Shown here: piece by piece, positions 19,501-29,281 of the stretch
Numbering within the stretch: the first letter of the stretch is position 1
Layout of the letters: every line of letters starts with the position of its first letter
DNA from: Acidisoma silvae
Lineage (GTDB): Bacteria > Pseudomonadota > Alphaproteobacteria > Acetobacterales > Acetobacteraceae
Assembly (NCBI RefSeq): GCF_020618775.1
Contig: NZ_JAESVB010000001.1
Span: forward strand, 910,442 to 974,441
Direction of reading: 5' to 3'
Length of the DNA stretch: 64,000 bases
Made by a program: the position numbers and the translations under genes
The notes under the pieces: model-generated
Told to the model about the DNA's origin: nothing
Seen by the model: the letters and a program-made list of their open reading frames with translations, nothing else
Databases searched by the model: none

Positions 19501-19932
19501 GGCGTCGTTGACCTCATGCACGGTCCGGGCCTGTTCTTCAGCAAAATGGTGGCGCCGTTTCAGCTGGCCAGCCGGCGGCTCGATCTGCATGAGGCGCGGG
19601 CCTATAGCGCCTCCCTGGGCCTGACGGCCGATGGCTCCGTCAATCTGCCGGGCAATAATTTCGATATTCAAGGCACGGTCGTGCCGGCCTATTTCTTCAA
19701 TGCGCTGCTCGGCCATATACCGCTCATCGGCAAGCTGTTCAGCCCGGAGAAGGGGGGCGGCGTCTTCGCGGCGAAATTCCAGATCGTCGGGCCGATCAAT
19801 GACCCGGCGGTGCATGTCAACGCGCTGTCGATGATCGCGCCGGGATTTCTGCGCGATCTGTTCAATCATCGGCCCCAGGGCCAGACTGCGCCACCCGCGC
19901 AGAACCAGGATCAGGCCGCACCCCGGCAATAA
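16564..19932 (+). CDS. Large AsmA/YhdP-like (DUF3971) envelope protein
   Basis: 1122 aa. One transmembrane helix near residues 31-55 (LDAGIILIEWGFLVVALASAG) anchors a very long, mostly beta-rich periplasmic part with many alternating Asp/Gly/Leu strands. The C-terminal ~250 residues match the AsmA-like region: GTYDDSQPSHPLTG, MTLYGVVDLMHGPGLFFSKM and NFDIQGTVVPAYFFNALLG. Family members such as YhdP and TamB are thought to carry phospholipid between membranes; that role is inferred. It is divergent from glnE with a 17-base gap, so promoters must lie inside the neighbouring coding regions. Confidence 0.85.
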   Translation: MSAADGQDPAPQPHQRRWFHPRRWWWKIPLDAGIILIEWGFLVVALASAGLAWRAAQGPVDLSWALPRLTRILMIAEPQVDAGIGHLAVSWNGFRDGPDQPVRVTSDDISIADTANDRSLAVDHLGVDLSMGWAWHGVFAPRVVTLDGLQISLRRAPPAQQIAENTEETARDPNLRQTLRDIIAVLRQPPQSDRHMLPVKAAELSELRRVTLTHGSVTLQPAAGAEGKAGLAGRALQVAAINATLTRGDAGGLTGQVAAVLASRAGPLPPQTAGARPSLQVNFAETAQGAVTVQTAAELNDPAGMMAALQMPTDLPAVSVPVQVQSEVDASDQAIITSFRTAVTAGSGQLRFGGGDIPITALSLLLTGDETSLVIDPSSKIALAAVSAQPPPTIAFSGQGKRTDQNLTMTIGLGLDHVASGDLPSYWPPAFAKGARNWIKAQVKDGSVHDGHFQFVLTGKPDFSDIGLTGVSGALPATGLTVTWLPPLPPMTKVNGEIALQGMDAVRIGVTSAAQGDQAVTNSSMVITGLSAADQIGTINLNLAGPVASAMSIISQPRLHLLKGLPVPLTVTGGTFQGSLTLSLPLDNNVTTDQITMRTHDVIQNLGLGDLLLGRNLTDGNLTIDATMAGLSLNGQAALAGIPATVALTTDFDGGPASQVIASLKVDAQADETQLAAAQIPTGGILKGKAALSLQLAAQRSGRTDINATVTVPEQRLSVSQISWAGGAGTATATAHVALQGSRIIALDNLALTGPGLALQVQSGFSGSRLASVTVDKLQLGRTDLHGRFDLPAAKTDPYVVDIAGPVLDLSAVFGHARKAEPSVKPANSALSQISSPQEFAPHPPWRATVAVDRILFGTTPAGQSRELDAVRGTVVNNGVVVRSADVSLTVAPSGAASHLSIVPMPNQTRQVRLTSGDFGGLLRATNAYDAVTGGVLDISGTYDDSQPSHPLTGTAEMDKFSLGAAPTVAKLLQAMTLYGVVDLMHGPGLFFSKMVAPFQLASRRLDLHEARAYSASLGLTADGSVNLPGNNFDIQGTVVPAYFFNALLGHIPLIGKLFSPEKGGGVFAAKFQIVGPINDPAVHVNALSMIAPGFLRDLFNHRPQGQTAPPAQNQDQAAPRQ

Positions 19933-20013
19933 CGCCCGGCGTTGCCGCCAGGGACACCGCCAGCCATCATGGAGGCCAGTTTGCAGACCGATAAACAAGT
20001 GAGTCCCGGCGCG

Positions 20014-20652
20014 ATGCCCGCTTTTCCGAATTTGACGATCATCGATCACCCCCTGGTGCAGCACAAGCTGACGCTGATGCGCCGGCGCGAGAAATCCACC
20101 AATGCCTTCCGCCAGTTGCTGAAGGAGACCAGTCTGCTTCTGGGCTATGAGGTGATGCGCGACCTGCCGCTGCAAATGGTGCCGATCGAGACGCCGCTGG
20201 AGCCGATGATGGCGCCGCTGCTGGCCGGCAAGAAGCTGTGCTTCGTCTCCGTGCTGCGGGCGGGCGATGGCCTGCTGGACGGTCTGCTCGATCTCGCGCC
20301 CTCCGCCCGCGTCGGCCATATCGGCCTCTATCGCGACCCGGTGACGAAGCGGCCGGTGGAATATCTCAATAAACTGCCCGAGGATATTGAGGACCGTCTG
20401 GTCATCGCCGTCGATCCGATGCTGGCGACCGGCTATTCGGCCGCCGTGGCGGTGGAACTCATCAAGCGGGCCGGCGCCAGCCAGATCCGCTTCGTCTCTC
20501 TGCTCGCCGCACCCGAGGGCGTGCAGGTGATGCTGGATCAGCACCCGGATGTGCCGATCTTCACCGCCGCGCTCGACCGCGAGCTGGACGAACACGCCTA
20601 TATCCGGCCGGGCCTGGGCGATGCCGGGGATCGTTTATTCGGGACTAAGTGA
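20014..20652 (+). CDS. upp: Uracil phosphoribosyltransferase
   Basis: Salvages uracil with PRPP to UMP. From ATG 20014 ([14 protein letters not shown]) it is 212 aa, the family length; in-frame starts at 19942 and 19969 would add a poorly conserved tail. Seen: [35 protein letters not shown], the PRPP-binding [17 protein letters not shown] and [16 protein letters not shown] at the end. It follows the AsmA-like gene with a short gap. Confidence 0.95.
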   Translation: MPAFPNLTIIDHPLVQHKLTLMRRREKSTNAFRQLLKETSLLLGYEVMRDLPLQMVPIETPLEPMMAPLLAGKKLCFVSVLRAGDGLLDGLLDLAPSARVGHIGLYRDPVTKRPVEYLNKLPEDIEDRLVIAVDPMLATGYSAAVAVELIKRAGASQIRFVSLLAAPEGVQVMLDQHPDVPIFTAALDRELDEHAYIRPGLGDAGDRLFGTK

Positions 20653-20655
20653 CTC

Positions 20656-20716
20656 TATTTTGTCCGCAATACGTGACAAAATATGGCATAGCTTGATAAG
20701 ACGTGATATTGTCACG
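20656..20716. promoter_or_regulatory. Two palindromes upstream of hipB, candidate HipB operators
   Basis: A perfect 9-base inverted repeat TATTTTGTC-N10-GACAAAATA spans 20656-20683. A second, CGTGA-N5-TCACG, spans 20702-20716, directly before ATG 20719. ACGTGA occurs in direct orientation at 20671 and 20701, 30 bases (three helical turns) apart. HipB proteins bind such palindromes to repress their own operon; assignment here rests on position and symmetry. Confidence 0.6.
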
Positions 20717-20718
20717 AA

Positions 20719-21060
20719 ATGACGACAAGACCCCGCTCCCGCAGAGATGGTCCGGGACGTCCGCTGCCTCCGCCAGACCCTGCGGTGCTGCGCCGGGCGC
20801 ATCGGCTGACATCGGCGGTCGAACTCGGCGCGCTCCTGCGGGCAGAACGGGCGCTGCGCGCACTAACCCAGGCTGAAATGGCTGATCGCCTGGGCATGAC
20901 ACGTCAGATGCTGGTCGGCCTCGAAAATGGCGCCGAGGGTGTGGGCATCGGCACCGTGCTGCGCTTGCTGGCTGATCTGGGCGTGACCGTTCTCGCATTA
21001 CCCGCCGGTGCCATGGCGGATCTGCCCGAGGCGCTCGGCCTGGACCGGAAAACTGAATGA
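20719..21060 (+). CDS. hipB: HipB-like helix-turn-helix antitoxin
   Basis: 113 aa. A Cro/CI-type HTH lies at about residues 34-88 (ELGALLRAERALRALTQAEMADRLGM, then RQMLVGLENG and TVLRLLADLGV). The basic, Pro-rich N-terminal ~30 residues are unusual for HipB and probably flexible. Its stop overlaps the start of hipA (ATGA). Expected to neutralise HipA and repress the operon through the palindromes just upstream. Confidence 0.88.
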   Translation: MTTRPRSRRDGPGRPLPPPDPAVLRRAHRLTSAVELGALLRAERALRALTQAEMADRLGMTRQMLVGLENGAEGVGIGTVLRLLADLGVTVLALPAGAMADLPEALGLDRKTE

Positions 21061-22490
21061 GCGACGCCGGACCGCCGGACGGCCCAAAACTGGCCGTTTG
21101 GATCGACGGCGCAGCCGGCCGCGTCGGTGCCTTGCTGCGCGAGGCCGGCGGCGCTTACGGCGTCGGATTCGTCTATGACGCCGATTATCTGAGATCGGGG
21201 CAGGCCTTGCCGCTGTCAGCCGCGCTGCCCTTGACCGGCGAACCGTATAGGGACGCCAAGGTACGGGCCTTTTTCGAGAACCTTCTGCCGGAAGGTGAGA
21301 GGCGGCGCGAGGAAGCTTCGGCCGCTCGGCTGGATCTGGCCGATGTGTTCGGACTGCTGGCGCGGTTGGGCCGGGAATGTCCTGGCGCCGTTTCAGTGCT
21401 GCCGTGGGACGCGCCACCCGTGAAGGGGCCTGGACGGCTGCCGGCCGATTACGACCCGGTTTCGACGGATCGGCTGGCCGATTTAGTGGCGGAGGCGGCT
21501 GCCGGACGGGTGCCTGCCGAGCGACTGCGCTTCAGCCTGGCGGGTGTGCAGCGCAAACTGGCTTTGGCGCGCGATCCCGCGACAGGCGCCTTTCTTCTGC
21601 CGCGCAACGGTGCGCCGACGACCTGGATTTTGAAGGTAGAGCCCAGGCAGGGGCCGTTTCCCGGCATCGTCGCCAATGAGGCGCTTTGTCTTGCGGTGGC
21701 ACGGCGGCTGGGCCTGCCGACAGTTCATGCCGAACGGCATGTGATAGGCGGATTGCCGGTCCTGGCCGTCGCGCGATACGACCGTATTGTGCAGAACGGG
21801 CTGGTGACACGCCGCCATCAGGAAGATGCAGCGCAGGTTCTGGGCCTGTCGCCGGATTTGAAATATGAGGAAGAGGCTGAGGCCGCCGGCGTTCCGCCAG
21901 CGATGCGCGGCTTCGCCGGTCTTTTCGGTCGCTTCGCGGGGCTTACGCGCGGACCCGTCGACACGCGGACGGTTTTGCTGCGAGCTGCCTATACCAATTG
22001 GCTGCTCGGCAATAGCGACGCGCATCTGAAAAATTTCGCGGTCGAGCATGGCCAGGCTGCTTACGGTCGAATGACATTTGGTGGTCATTATGGCTTCGGA
22101 TTCGATCTGGCACCGCTCTATGATGTCGTGAGCGTCGCGTCCTATCCCAATGTCGACCACCGCATGGCGATGCGCATCGGCCGCACGGATGCCTGGGATG
22201 AGGTTGAGGCGGAGGATTGGCTGATGCTGCTCGCGCAGCTTTTCCCTGAGCGGCGGGTCGCGCGCGGCGTGTTGCGGCGCAATTTGAGCGGTTTGCAGGA
22301 GATGGCAGCGGCGATTTTGCCGGCGATCGATGCGGTGATTGCGGAAGGGCTCGTAACGCGCGCTGAGGCAAAACCCGTCCGGGATGTCGCAGGGGCAAGA
22401 ATCAGGCATCTCAATCGCACCCTAGATTGGGCTATACCGGCTGAGACGGATGCGCCGATTGCACGCGGTGGCGGCTGGTCTTTCTCTTGA
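21057..22490 (+). CDS. hipA: HipA-like serine/threonine kinase toxin
   Basis: 477 aa, close to HipA family length. The N-terminal subdomain spans about residues 10-110. The Gly-rich loop equivalent SLAGVQRKLAL is at residues 160-170, the catalytic NSDAHLKNF at 319-327 (Asp321) and the metal-binding LAPLYDVVS at 351-359 (Asp356). All kinase residues appear intact, so the toxin is probably active. E. coli HipA inactivates glutamyl-tRNA synthetase and gives drug tolerance; the target here is not known. It sits between upp and eno without other mobile genes. Confidence 0.92.
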   Translation: MSDAGPPDGPKLAVWIDGAAGRVGALLREAGGAYGVGFVYDADYLRSGQALPLSAALPLTGEPYRDAKVRAFFENLLPEGERRREEASAARLDLADVFGLLARLGRECPGAVSVLPWDAPPVKGPGRLPADYDPVSTDRLADLVAEAAAGRVPAERLRFSLAGVQRKLALARDPATGAFLLPRNGAPTTWILKVEPRQGPFPGIVANEALCLAVARRLGLPTVHAERHVIGGLPVLAVARYDRIVQNGLVTRRHQEDAAQVLGLSPDLKYEEEAEAAGVPPAMRGFAGLFGRFAGLTRGPVDTRTVLLRAAYTNWLLGNSDAHLKNFAVEHGQAAYGRMTFGGHYGFGFDLAPLYDVVSVASYPNVDHRMAMRIGRTDAWDEVEAEDWLMLLAQLFPERRVARGVLRRNLSGLQEMAAAILPAIDAVIAEGLVTRAEAKPVRDVAGARIRHLNRTLDWAIPAETDAPIARGGGWSFS

Positions 22491-22542
22491 CCTGCCGCGT
22501 CGCATGTAAGCGGCAAAAAATTGCACTAAAGTTGTGTGTTAA

Positions 22543-23904
<1,362 letters not shown>

Positions 23905-23913
23905 CGTAAAGAA

Positions 23914-23985
23914 GGCCGGCGCCGCGAAGCGCCGGCCTATTGATCGGCTTGGAAAAACCCGGACGCTCAAGCGTCCGGGTTTTTT
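23914..23985. terminator. Bidirectional terminator between eno and phyR
   Basis: Two hairpins. GGCCGGCGC-CGCGAA-GCGCCGGCC covers 23914-23937. The second, at 23953-23984, has a 15-base stem of AAAAACCCGGACGCT against its complement with a very short loop; its T run (plus strand) and A run (T run on the minus strand) make it intrinsic in both directions. It suits the convergent genes on either side. Confidence 0.9.
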
Positions 23986-23988
23986 CGT

Positions 23989-24819
23989 TCAGGCCGAAAC
24001 GGAGCCCAGAACCGGGCCGGGCTTGCTGCCCAGGCGCGCGCGCTGGTCGAAGAACAGTGCCTGGCTGATGACGGCCTTCACCACCTCATGCTGGAAGGGC
24101 TTGGTGATGAGGAAGGACGGCTCCGGACGGTCGCCGGTCAGCAGGCGCTGCGGATAGGCGGTGATGAAGACGACGGGCACTTCCGTGCCGGCCAGGATGT
24201 CGCTGACCGCATCCAGGCCGGAACTGCCGTCGGCCAGCTGGATATCCGCCATGATCAGGCCAGGCTTGGTCTGGCGCGCGATCGTCATGGCTTCTGTGCG
24301 GGTGCGCGCGACACCGACGACGCGATGGCCGAGGTCTTCGACCAGCGCCTCCAGATCCATCGAAATGATAGCCTCATCCTCGATGATCAGCACATCGGCA
24401 TGCAGCTGGGCCGCGATTTCCTTCTCGGCTTCGTCGATCAGGCGGCGGACTTCGGCAACCGGCCGGTCCACCAGCTTGGCGATGATGTCGGAGGAGAAGC
24501 CTTCCATCGTATGCAGCAGGAAACAGACGCGCGGCAGCGGCGTCAGCTGTTCCACGCTATGGCCTTCGGCCGGCGTTGCATCGGCGAGGACCGGCGCGTG
24601 ATGGCGGCGATTGGCCGGAACCGACCCCCAGATGGTCAGCAGGACTTTGTACAGCGCGGCATTGAGATCGAGCCCCTTGGCCAGGGCTTCGGGTTCGACG
24701 GAAACCGCTTCCAGCGCCGCCGCCGCATAGGTATCGCCCGCCGCCTGGCTGCCGGTGAGCGCACGGGCGAAACGGCGGAGATAGGGAAGATGGGCGGCAA
24801 TCTGGTTCGTATTATGCAT
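23989..24819 (-). CDS. phyR: General stress response regulator PhyR (sigma-like domain plus receiver)
   Basis: 276 aa from ATG 24819 (GGATG upstream may serve as ribosome binding site; 24828 and 24846 are alternatives). The N-terminal ~135 residues form an ECF sigma-like domain (LPYLRRFARALTGSQAAGDTY, later FSSDIIAKLVDRPVAEVRRLI). The C-terminal receiver starts at VLIIEDEAIISMDLEALVEDLGH, with acidic pocket Glu147-Asp148-Glu149, phospho-acceptor Asp192 in MADIQLADGSSG, the conserved Thr in FITAYPQ and Lys in LITKPFQ. In Alphaproteobacteria phosphorylated PhyR sequesters NepR and frees sigma EcfG. Neither nepR nor ecfG is adjacent here. Confidence 0.93.
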   Translation of the reverse strand: MHNTNQIAAHLPYLRRFARALTGSQAAGDTYAAAALEAVSVEPEALAKGLDLNAALYKVLLTIWGSVPANRRHHAPVLADATPAEGHSVEQLTPLPRVCFLLHTMEGFSSDIIAKLVDRPVAEVRRLIDEAEKEIAAQLHADVLIIEDEAIISMDLEALVEDLGHRVVGVARTRTEAMTIARQTKPGLIMADIQLADGSSGLDAVSDILAGTEVPVVFITAYPQRLLTGDRPEPSFLITKPFQHEVVKAVISQALFFDQRARLGSKPGPVLGSVSA

Positions 24820-25113
24820 TGGCTTCATCCGTAGAAGAGGCGGCAATCAGGTTCGGTCTCAGCAGGCCTTCGCGCGGGCGGACCGATCAAAGCCCTATCC
24901 TTCTCGCGTGTCCCTATCAAGCGGCAAGTGCCAAGAGGCCAAGAAAGAGCAAAGCTTTGGAAAGTGATGCGCAACCGCAGCATCGGCCCTGGCATAACAG
25001 GTTTTGATACCGATATCCCGTCTTGCCGAAGTTGGACATGAGCCTGACTTTCAGCGATGACACGCTAATACTTATGGATCAGGCGTCCGACTTTGGATGG
25101 AGTTTTCAAGCAT
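24820..25113. other. Intergenic region between divergent phyR and the HisKA_2 gene
   Basis: About 290 bases between two divergent genes of the stress pathway. A nepR-like small ORF was looked for on both strands and not found; the only small frame (24819-25007 plus) overlaps phyR and shows no family motif. No GGAAC/CGTT pair typical of EcfG promoters was found by eye. Promoters for both genes must be here but I cannot place them with confidence. Confidence 0.5.
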
Positions 25114-25725
25114 ATGAGCAGTTCGCGGCATCCGGGGCAGACGACCGCCGATGAACGCGATGGGCTCGTGCGAGAGCTTCACCATCGCGTGAAGAACAAC
25201 CTGCAAATTATCGTGAGTTTGATGAATGTGCAGAAGCGGATGCTGCCGCCGGACCGGCGGGGCGAAATCCGCTTTCTGGAAGAGCATGTTCAGTCCATGG
25301 CCGCCGCCTATCGTGTCGTCTATGGCTCGGGCGAACTCACAAAAGTTTCCATCGATGCGCTGATCCGGGAAGTGGTGGCGGGGATCGTGGAAGTATCCGG
25401 CGGCCGCAATCATCATGTGGAGACCGCGCGCTGCGAGGCCCATATGATGATCAATCTCGATCAGGCCATCACGCTCGGCCTTTATCTGGCGGTCGTCCTG
25501 CCGCCGATCCTGGACGCGGCCGCGACGGCGGGCGGCACGGTTGCGCTGGAGACCCATGCCAAGCCTGATCATGTCTGCCTGGCCGTCATCGCGCCCGTGG
25601 CCATAGACCCGCTTTTCGACGTGCTGCGGGAACGCCTGTTGGATGGTCACCTGAAGCAGTTGGGCGCCGAACGCCTGCTGGGCGTGCCGCCGTCGGAATT
25701 GCATATCGATCTGCCGACGAGCTGA
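25114..25725 (+). CDS. Small HisKA_2-type protein with degenerate ATPase half
   Basis: 203 aa from ATG 25114 (a TTG at 25093 is possible). Residues 14-45 form the HisKA_2 dimerisation and phospho-acceptor helix: DGLVRELHHRVKNNLQIIVSLMNVQ, with His24 as the likely phosphorylated residue, and EEHVQSMAAAYRVVYGSGEL as the second helix. The rest has the length of an ATPase domain, but the N-box reads GLYLAVVLPPILDAAATAG where kinases have ELVTNALKHA, and no DxGxG box is found. It is therefore likely a histidine phosphotransferase rather than a kinase. Divergence from phyR suggests it exchanges phosphate with PhyR; this is inference. Confidence 0.78.
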   Translation: MSSSRHPGQTTADERDGLVRELHHRVKNNLQIIVSLMNVQKRMLPPDRRGEIRFLEEHVQSMAAAYRVVYGSGELTKVSIDALIREVVAGIVEVSGGRNHHVETARCEAHMMINLDQAITLGLYLAVVLPPILDAAATAGGTVALETHAKPDHVCLAVIAPVAIDPLFDVLRERLLDGHLKQLGAERLLGVPPSELHIDLPTS

Positions 25726-28230
25726 TCAGCCGCCGACGGCGTCGATCATCGCGCGGGTGATGCGCTGGCCGGATTGCGCGGCCAGGCACCAGTCCTTAGT
25801 TTCATCGATTTTCGCCAGGGCATTGCGCAGCGTTACGGCATTGGCGGATGTGACTTTCCCCAATTTGTCCCAGTCCACTGGCCAGGCGACAGGTGCGCCG
25901 GCCCGGGCGCGGGGCGAGAAGGGGGCAATCGCGGTTGATCCGCGTTCGTTCCTGAAATGGTCGATGAAGATTTTATCGTGCCGCTTGGCCTTGGCCATGG
26001 TCGCGACATAAAGCGCCGGCTTGTCGGCCGCCACCCGGTTCGACAGGTCGCCGGCGAAGGCTTTGATGACAGGCCAATCATGCTCGGGCTTGATCGGCAC
26101 GATGACATGAATGCCCTTGCCGCCGCTGAGCATGGCGAGACTGTCCAGGCCCAGCGCGCCCAGCACATCGCGCATGAAAAAGGCCGCATCCTTCACGCGC
26201 GCAAAGGGCAGTCCCTCGTCAGGATCAAGATCGAAGACAATGCGGTCGGGCTTTTCGATATCGTCGAGACGGCTGCCCCAGATATGAAATTCGATGCCGC
26301 CGATCTGCGCGGCGGCGACCAGCGCGCGGGGATCGGTGAAATAAAGATACTCCTCAGACCCATGCGTCGTCTTGACCGCCTTATGCTGCCAGGACGCATC
26401 CATGCCGCGACTGGGATGGCGCTGAAAGAAGCCTTCCTTCTCGATCCCGTCCGGGTGGCGCACGAGGCTGACGAGGCGGCCGGCCGCGAAAGGCAGCATG
26501 TGGTCCGCAACCTGTGCCAGATAGTCTGCCAGATCGGCTTTCGTGACCCCGCAATCCGGAAACAGCACTTTATCCGGATGAGTCAGGCGCACGCCCAAGG
26601 GGCTTTCCGTCGTCGCCGTCTTCGGGGTTTTGGGCTCTTCGCGCACAACCTGCTCCGCTGGCTTGTCTTCCCGCAAACCGACATAATGACCCTGGCGGAT
26701 AAGATTGTCCCGCGTCCAGCCGTTGAAGGCGATATCGACGACAAGAAGCGGCTTGACCCAGCTTGTGTCTTTCAGAATCTCATCCGGCACGTCGATCCCG
26801 GTTGGTTTTGTTGCCTTGATTTTGGCGAAGCGCGCGGAGAGGTCGGCCAATACGTCTTGGGAAAAGCCTGAACCGACGCGCCCCGCATAGCGCAGGCTTT
26901 TGCCCTCGCGTACGCCTAGAATAAGCGAAGAAAATGCGCGCGATTTCGTGGAGTGCCGGTAGCCCAGAACAACGAATTCCTGCGCATGGCCGATCTTGAT
27001 CTTCAGCCAGGATTCCGTGCGGCCGGACCGGTAGGGGCGGTCGGCACGCTTGGCGATGATGCCTTCCAGCTTCTTGTCCCGCGCCATGGCCAGCATGTCG
27101 TCGCCATGGCCTTCGACATGATCGCTATAGACCAGAATGCCGTCCTGAGCGGCGGGCGCGAGGATGTCTCTCAGCCGCTGCTTGCGCTCGGTCAGCGGCT
27201 TGCCCCGCCAATCCGTCTTGCCGTCCTGCAACAGATCGAAAGCCATATAGGCAAGCGTGCCTTTGCCGGACTGCAAGGCATTCTGCAAAGCGCCGAAGCT
27301 GCTGCGCCCGTCGGGGGCCATGACGACGATCTCGCCGTCCATCAGCACGCCGTCGAGGTCGAGCGATTTCACCGCCGCGATGACGGCCGGAAAACGCTCG
27401 GTCCAATCCAGGCCGGAGCGCGTATAGGCGCGGACATCGGCGCCGCTTGCCGCAATCTCCGTGCGGTAGCCGTCGAACTTCACTTCAAAGACCCAGCCAC
27501 CCTCCTGCGGCACGTCATCCACCAGGGTGGCCAGTTGCGGTTCCTCGAAACCAGGACGCTTGCTGGCTTTGGCGGCACGCGCTTTCGCGGGTGTCTGGCC
27601 GCCGGTCTTGCCGCTGCGCCAGATGCCGCCGGCGGCGGCAATGCCGTCCAGATCACGGCCGCTGGCGACGCTGTCAGGTTTTTCGCCGATCAGGTCGCGG
27701 TCTTCGGTCGCCTCCGCGTCACGCTCCTTGATGAGCAGCCAATTCTCCCGCTTCTCACTGGCCTTGCGCATCAGCACCAGCGCCCAGCGTCCGCGCATCT
27801 TCTCGCCATAGAGGTTGAAGGCGATCTTGCCCTTGGCGATTTCCTCATGCGGATCGCCGATCGGCTCCCATTGGCCCTTGTCCCACAGCATGACAGTGCC
27901 GGCGCCGTAATTGCCTTTGGGAATGATGCCTTCGAAATCGCCATAGTCCAGCGGATGGTCTTCCGTGCGGACGGCCAGCCGCTTGTCGGCTGGGTTGAGG
28001 CTGGGGCCACGGGTGACAGCCCAACTCAGCAGCACGCCGTCCAGCTCCAGCCGGAAATCGTAATGCAGCCGCGTCGCATCATGCTTCTGGACGACGAAGA
28101 GGCCGAGGCCCGGTTTGGCGCGGCGCTTGGTTTTGGTGCCTTGCGGCTCGGGCGTTTCCGCGAAGCGGCGCTTGGCATGATAGGCGTCCAGCGAGGCTTT
28201 CGGTTTCGCCGGGGCGGCGGCGCGGGCCAT
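25726..28230 (-). CDS. ligD: ATP-dependent DNA ligase LigD (phosphoesterase-ligase-polymerase)
   Basis: Processes and seals double-strand breaks in bacterial non-homologous end joining. 834 aa with domains in the order phosphoesterase (about residues 40-165, QKHDATRLHYDFRLE), ligase (about 235-520, adenylated Lys251 in FEVKFDGYRTE, and DGEIVVM) and primase-polymerase (about 540-830, with catalytic acids in VFDLDPDEG). All three catalytic centres look intact. Its ATG overlaps the ku stop (ATGA), so both are translated together. Confidence 0.96.
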   Translation of the reverse strand: MARAAAPAKPKASLDAYHAKRRFAETPEPQGTKTKRRAKPGLGLFVVQKHDATRLHYDFRLELDGVLLSWAVTRGPSLNPADKRLAVRTEDHPLDYGDFEGIIPKGNYGAGTVMLWDKGQWEPIGDPHEEIAKGKIAFNLYGEKMRGRWALVLMRKASEKRENWLLIKERDAEATEDRDLIGEKPDSVASGRDLDGIAAAGGIWRSGKTGGQTPAKARAAKASKRPGFEEPQLATLVDDVPQEGGWVFEVKFDGYRTEIAASGADVRAYTRSGLDWTERFPAVIAAVKSLDLDGVLMDGEIVVMAPDGRSSFGALQNALQSGKGTLAYMAFDLLQDGKTDWRGKPLTERKQRLRDILAPAAQDGILVYSDHVEGHGDDMLAMARDKKLEGIIAKRADRPYRSGRTESWLKIKIGHAQEFVVLGYRHSTKSRAFSSLILGVREGKSLRYAGRVGSGFSQDVLADLSARFAKIKATKPTGIDVPDEILKDTSWVKPLLVVDIAFNGWTRDNLIRQGHYVGLREDKPAEQVVREEPKTPKTATTESPLGVRLTHPDKVLFPDCGVTKADLADYLAQVADHMLPFAAGRLVSLVRHPDGIEKEGFFQRHPSRGMDASWQHKAVKTTHGSEEYLYFTDPRALVAAAQIGGIEFHIWGSRLDDIEKPDRIVFDLDPDEGLPFARVKDAAFFMRDVLGALGLDSLAMLSGGKGIHVIVPIKPEHDWPVIKAFAGDLSNRVAADKPALYVATMAKAKRHDKIFIDHFRNERGSTAIAPFSPRARAGAPVAWPVDWDKLGKVTSANAVTLRNALAKIDETKDWCLAAQSGQRITRAMIDAVGG

Positions 28231-29171
28231 CAGCCGGCCCGGCGGCGCGCGGGTTTCGGCTTGGCGGCCGTCTTGGCCCTGGCTTTCGATGCGGGGGCTT
28301 TCGGCGCCGGGTCATTGGCCGGGGCAGCCGCCGCCGTCTTTTCGGCCAGGCTGCGCTTCAAGGCGCCGACGAGGTCGATGACATTGCTGGACTGCTTGTC
28401 AGGCTCCGCCTCATCCACCGCAATCGGCTTGCCGGTCTTTGCCTTGCTTTCAATCAGGTCGCGCAGGCTTTCGGTATAGTGGTCATGGAAGGTGTCGATA
28501 TTGAATTTGCCGGATTTGCGCTTGATGAGTTCCTGCGCCAGATCCAGCAATTCCGGATCGGATTTGTCCTCGCCGATATCGGCAAACAATGGCGCCGCCG
28601 CACGCACCTCGTCGGCGAAGCGCAAAGTCTCCAGCATCAGCCCATCCCCGCAGGGTTTCAGCGCCGCGATATATTCGTGGCCGCGCATGACGAATTGGCC
28701 GAGACCCATTTTGCCGCTGCGGCGCAATGCGTCACGCAAAACGGTATAGCCTTCCGCGGCCAGATCGCCGTCCGGCAGCACGTAATAGGGCTTGTCGAAA
28801 TAGATCGGGTCAATCTCACAATGATCGACGAATTGCACGAGGTCGATGGTGCGCCGGGCCTCGATCTTCACGGAATCGAGTTCCTCGTCGCTCAGCAGAA
28901 TGTAATGGCCCTTGGAGATTTCGTAGCCCTTGGCGATGCGCTTGGCATCCACCACGCCCACGCCGGGCGCCACCTTCTCATAGCGGATGCGCTTGCCGGA
29001 TGTCTGGTCGATCTGATGGAAGGACAGGCGCGCGCCGGTCTTGATGGCCGAGAAAAGCTGCACCTGGACAGTGACAAGCGCCAGACGCAGCGAGCCCGAC
29101 CAGATCGGCCGACCGGCGGCGGCCGGCGGATCAGAATGGGTCTTTTTCCGCCGAGGGGCGATCCTGGCCAT
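28230..29171 (-). CDS. ku: DNA end-binding protein Ku
   Basis: Homodimeric ring that loads on broken DNA ends and recruits LigD. 313 aa. PIWSGSLRLALVTVQVQLFSA is the typical beginning of the Ku fold; GYEISKGHYILLSDEEL and IDPIYFDKPYYVLPD are also conserved. The C-terminal ~45 residues are an Ala/Lys/Pro tail (AKTAAKPKPARRRAG), as in Ku proteins whose tail aids DNA binding. First gene of the ku-ligD unit. Confidence 0.96.
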   Translation of the reverse strand: MARIAPRRKKTHSDPPAAAGRPIWSGSLRLALVTVQVQLFSAIKTGARLSFHQIDQTSGKRIRYEKVAPGVGVVDAKRIAKGYEISKGHYILLSDEELDSVKIEARRTIDLVQFVDHCEIDPIYFDKPYYVLPDGDLAAEGYTVLRDALRRSGKMGLGQFVMRGHEYIAALKPCGDGLMLETLRFADEVRAAAPLFADIGEDKSDPELLDLAQELIKRKSGKFNIDTFHDHYTESLRDLIESKAKTGKPIAVDEAEPDKQSSNVIDLVGALKRSLAEKTAAAAPANDPAPKAPASKARAKTAAKPKPARRRAG

Positions 29172-29281
29172 AGCCGCGTGTCCTTGCTCCGCAACCGATA
29201 GGAGATGGGACGCGGCCGACCGATCTCAAGGGTTTTCTGGCGTAACCTGGGCTTCGATCGCGGCTTGATCGATGACTATCG

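Noticed and set aside
24819..25007. Small frame next to phyR considered as nepR
   Set aside because: No NepR helix pattern; basic and Pro/Ser-rich; overlaps the phyR start.
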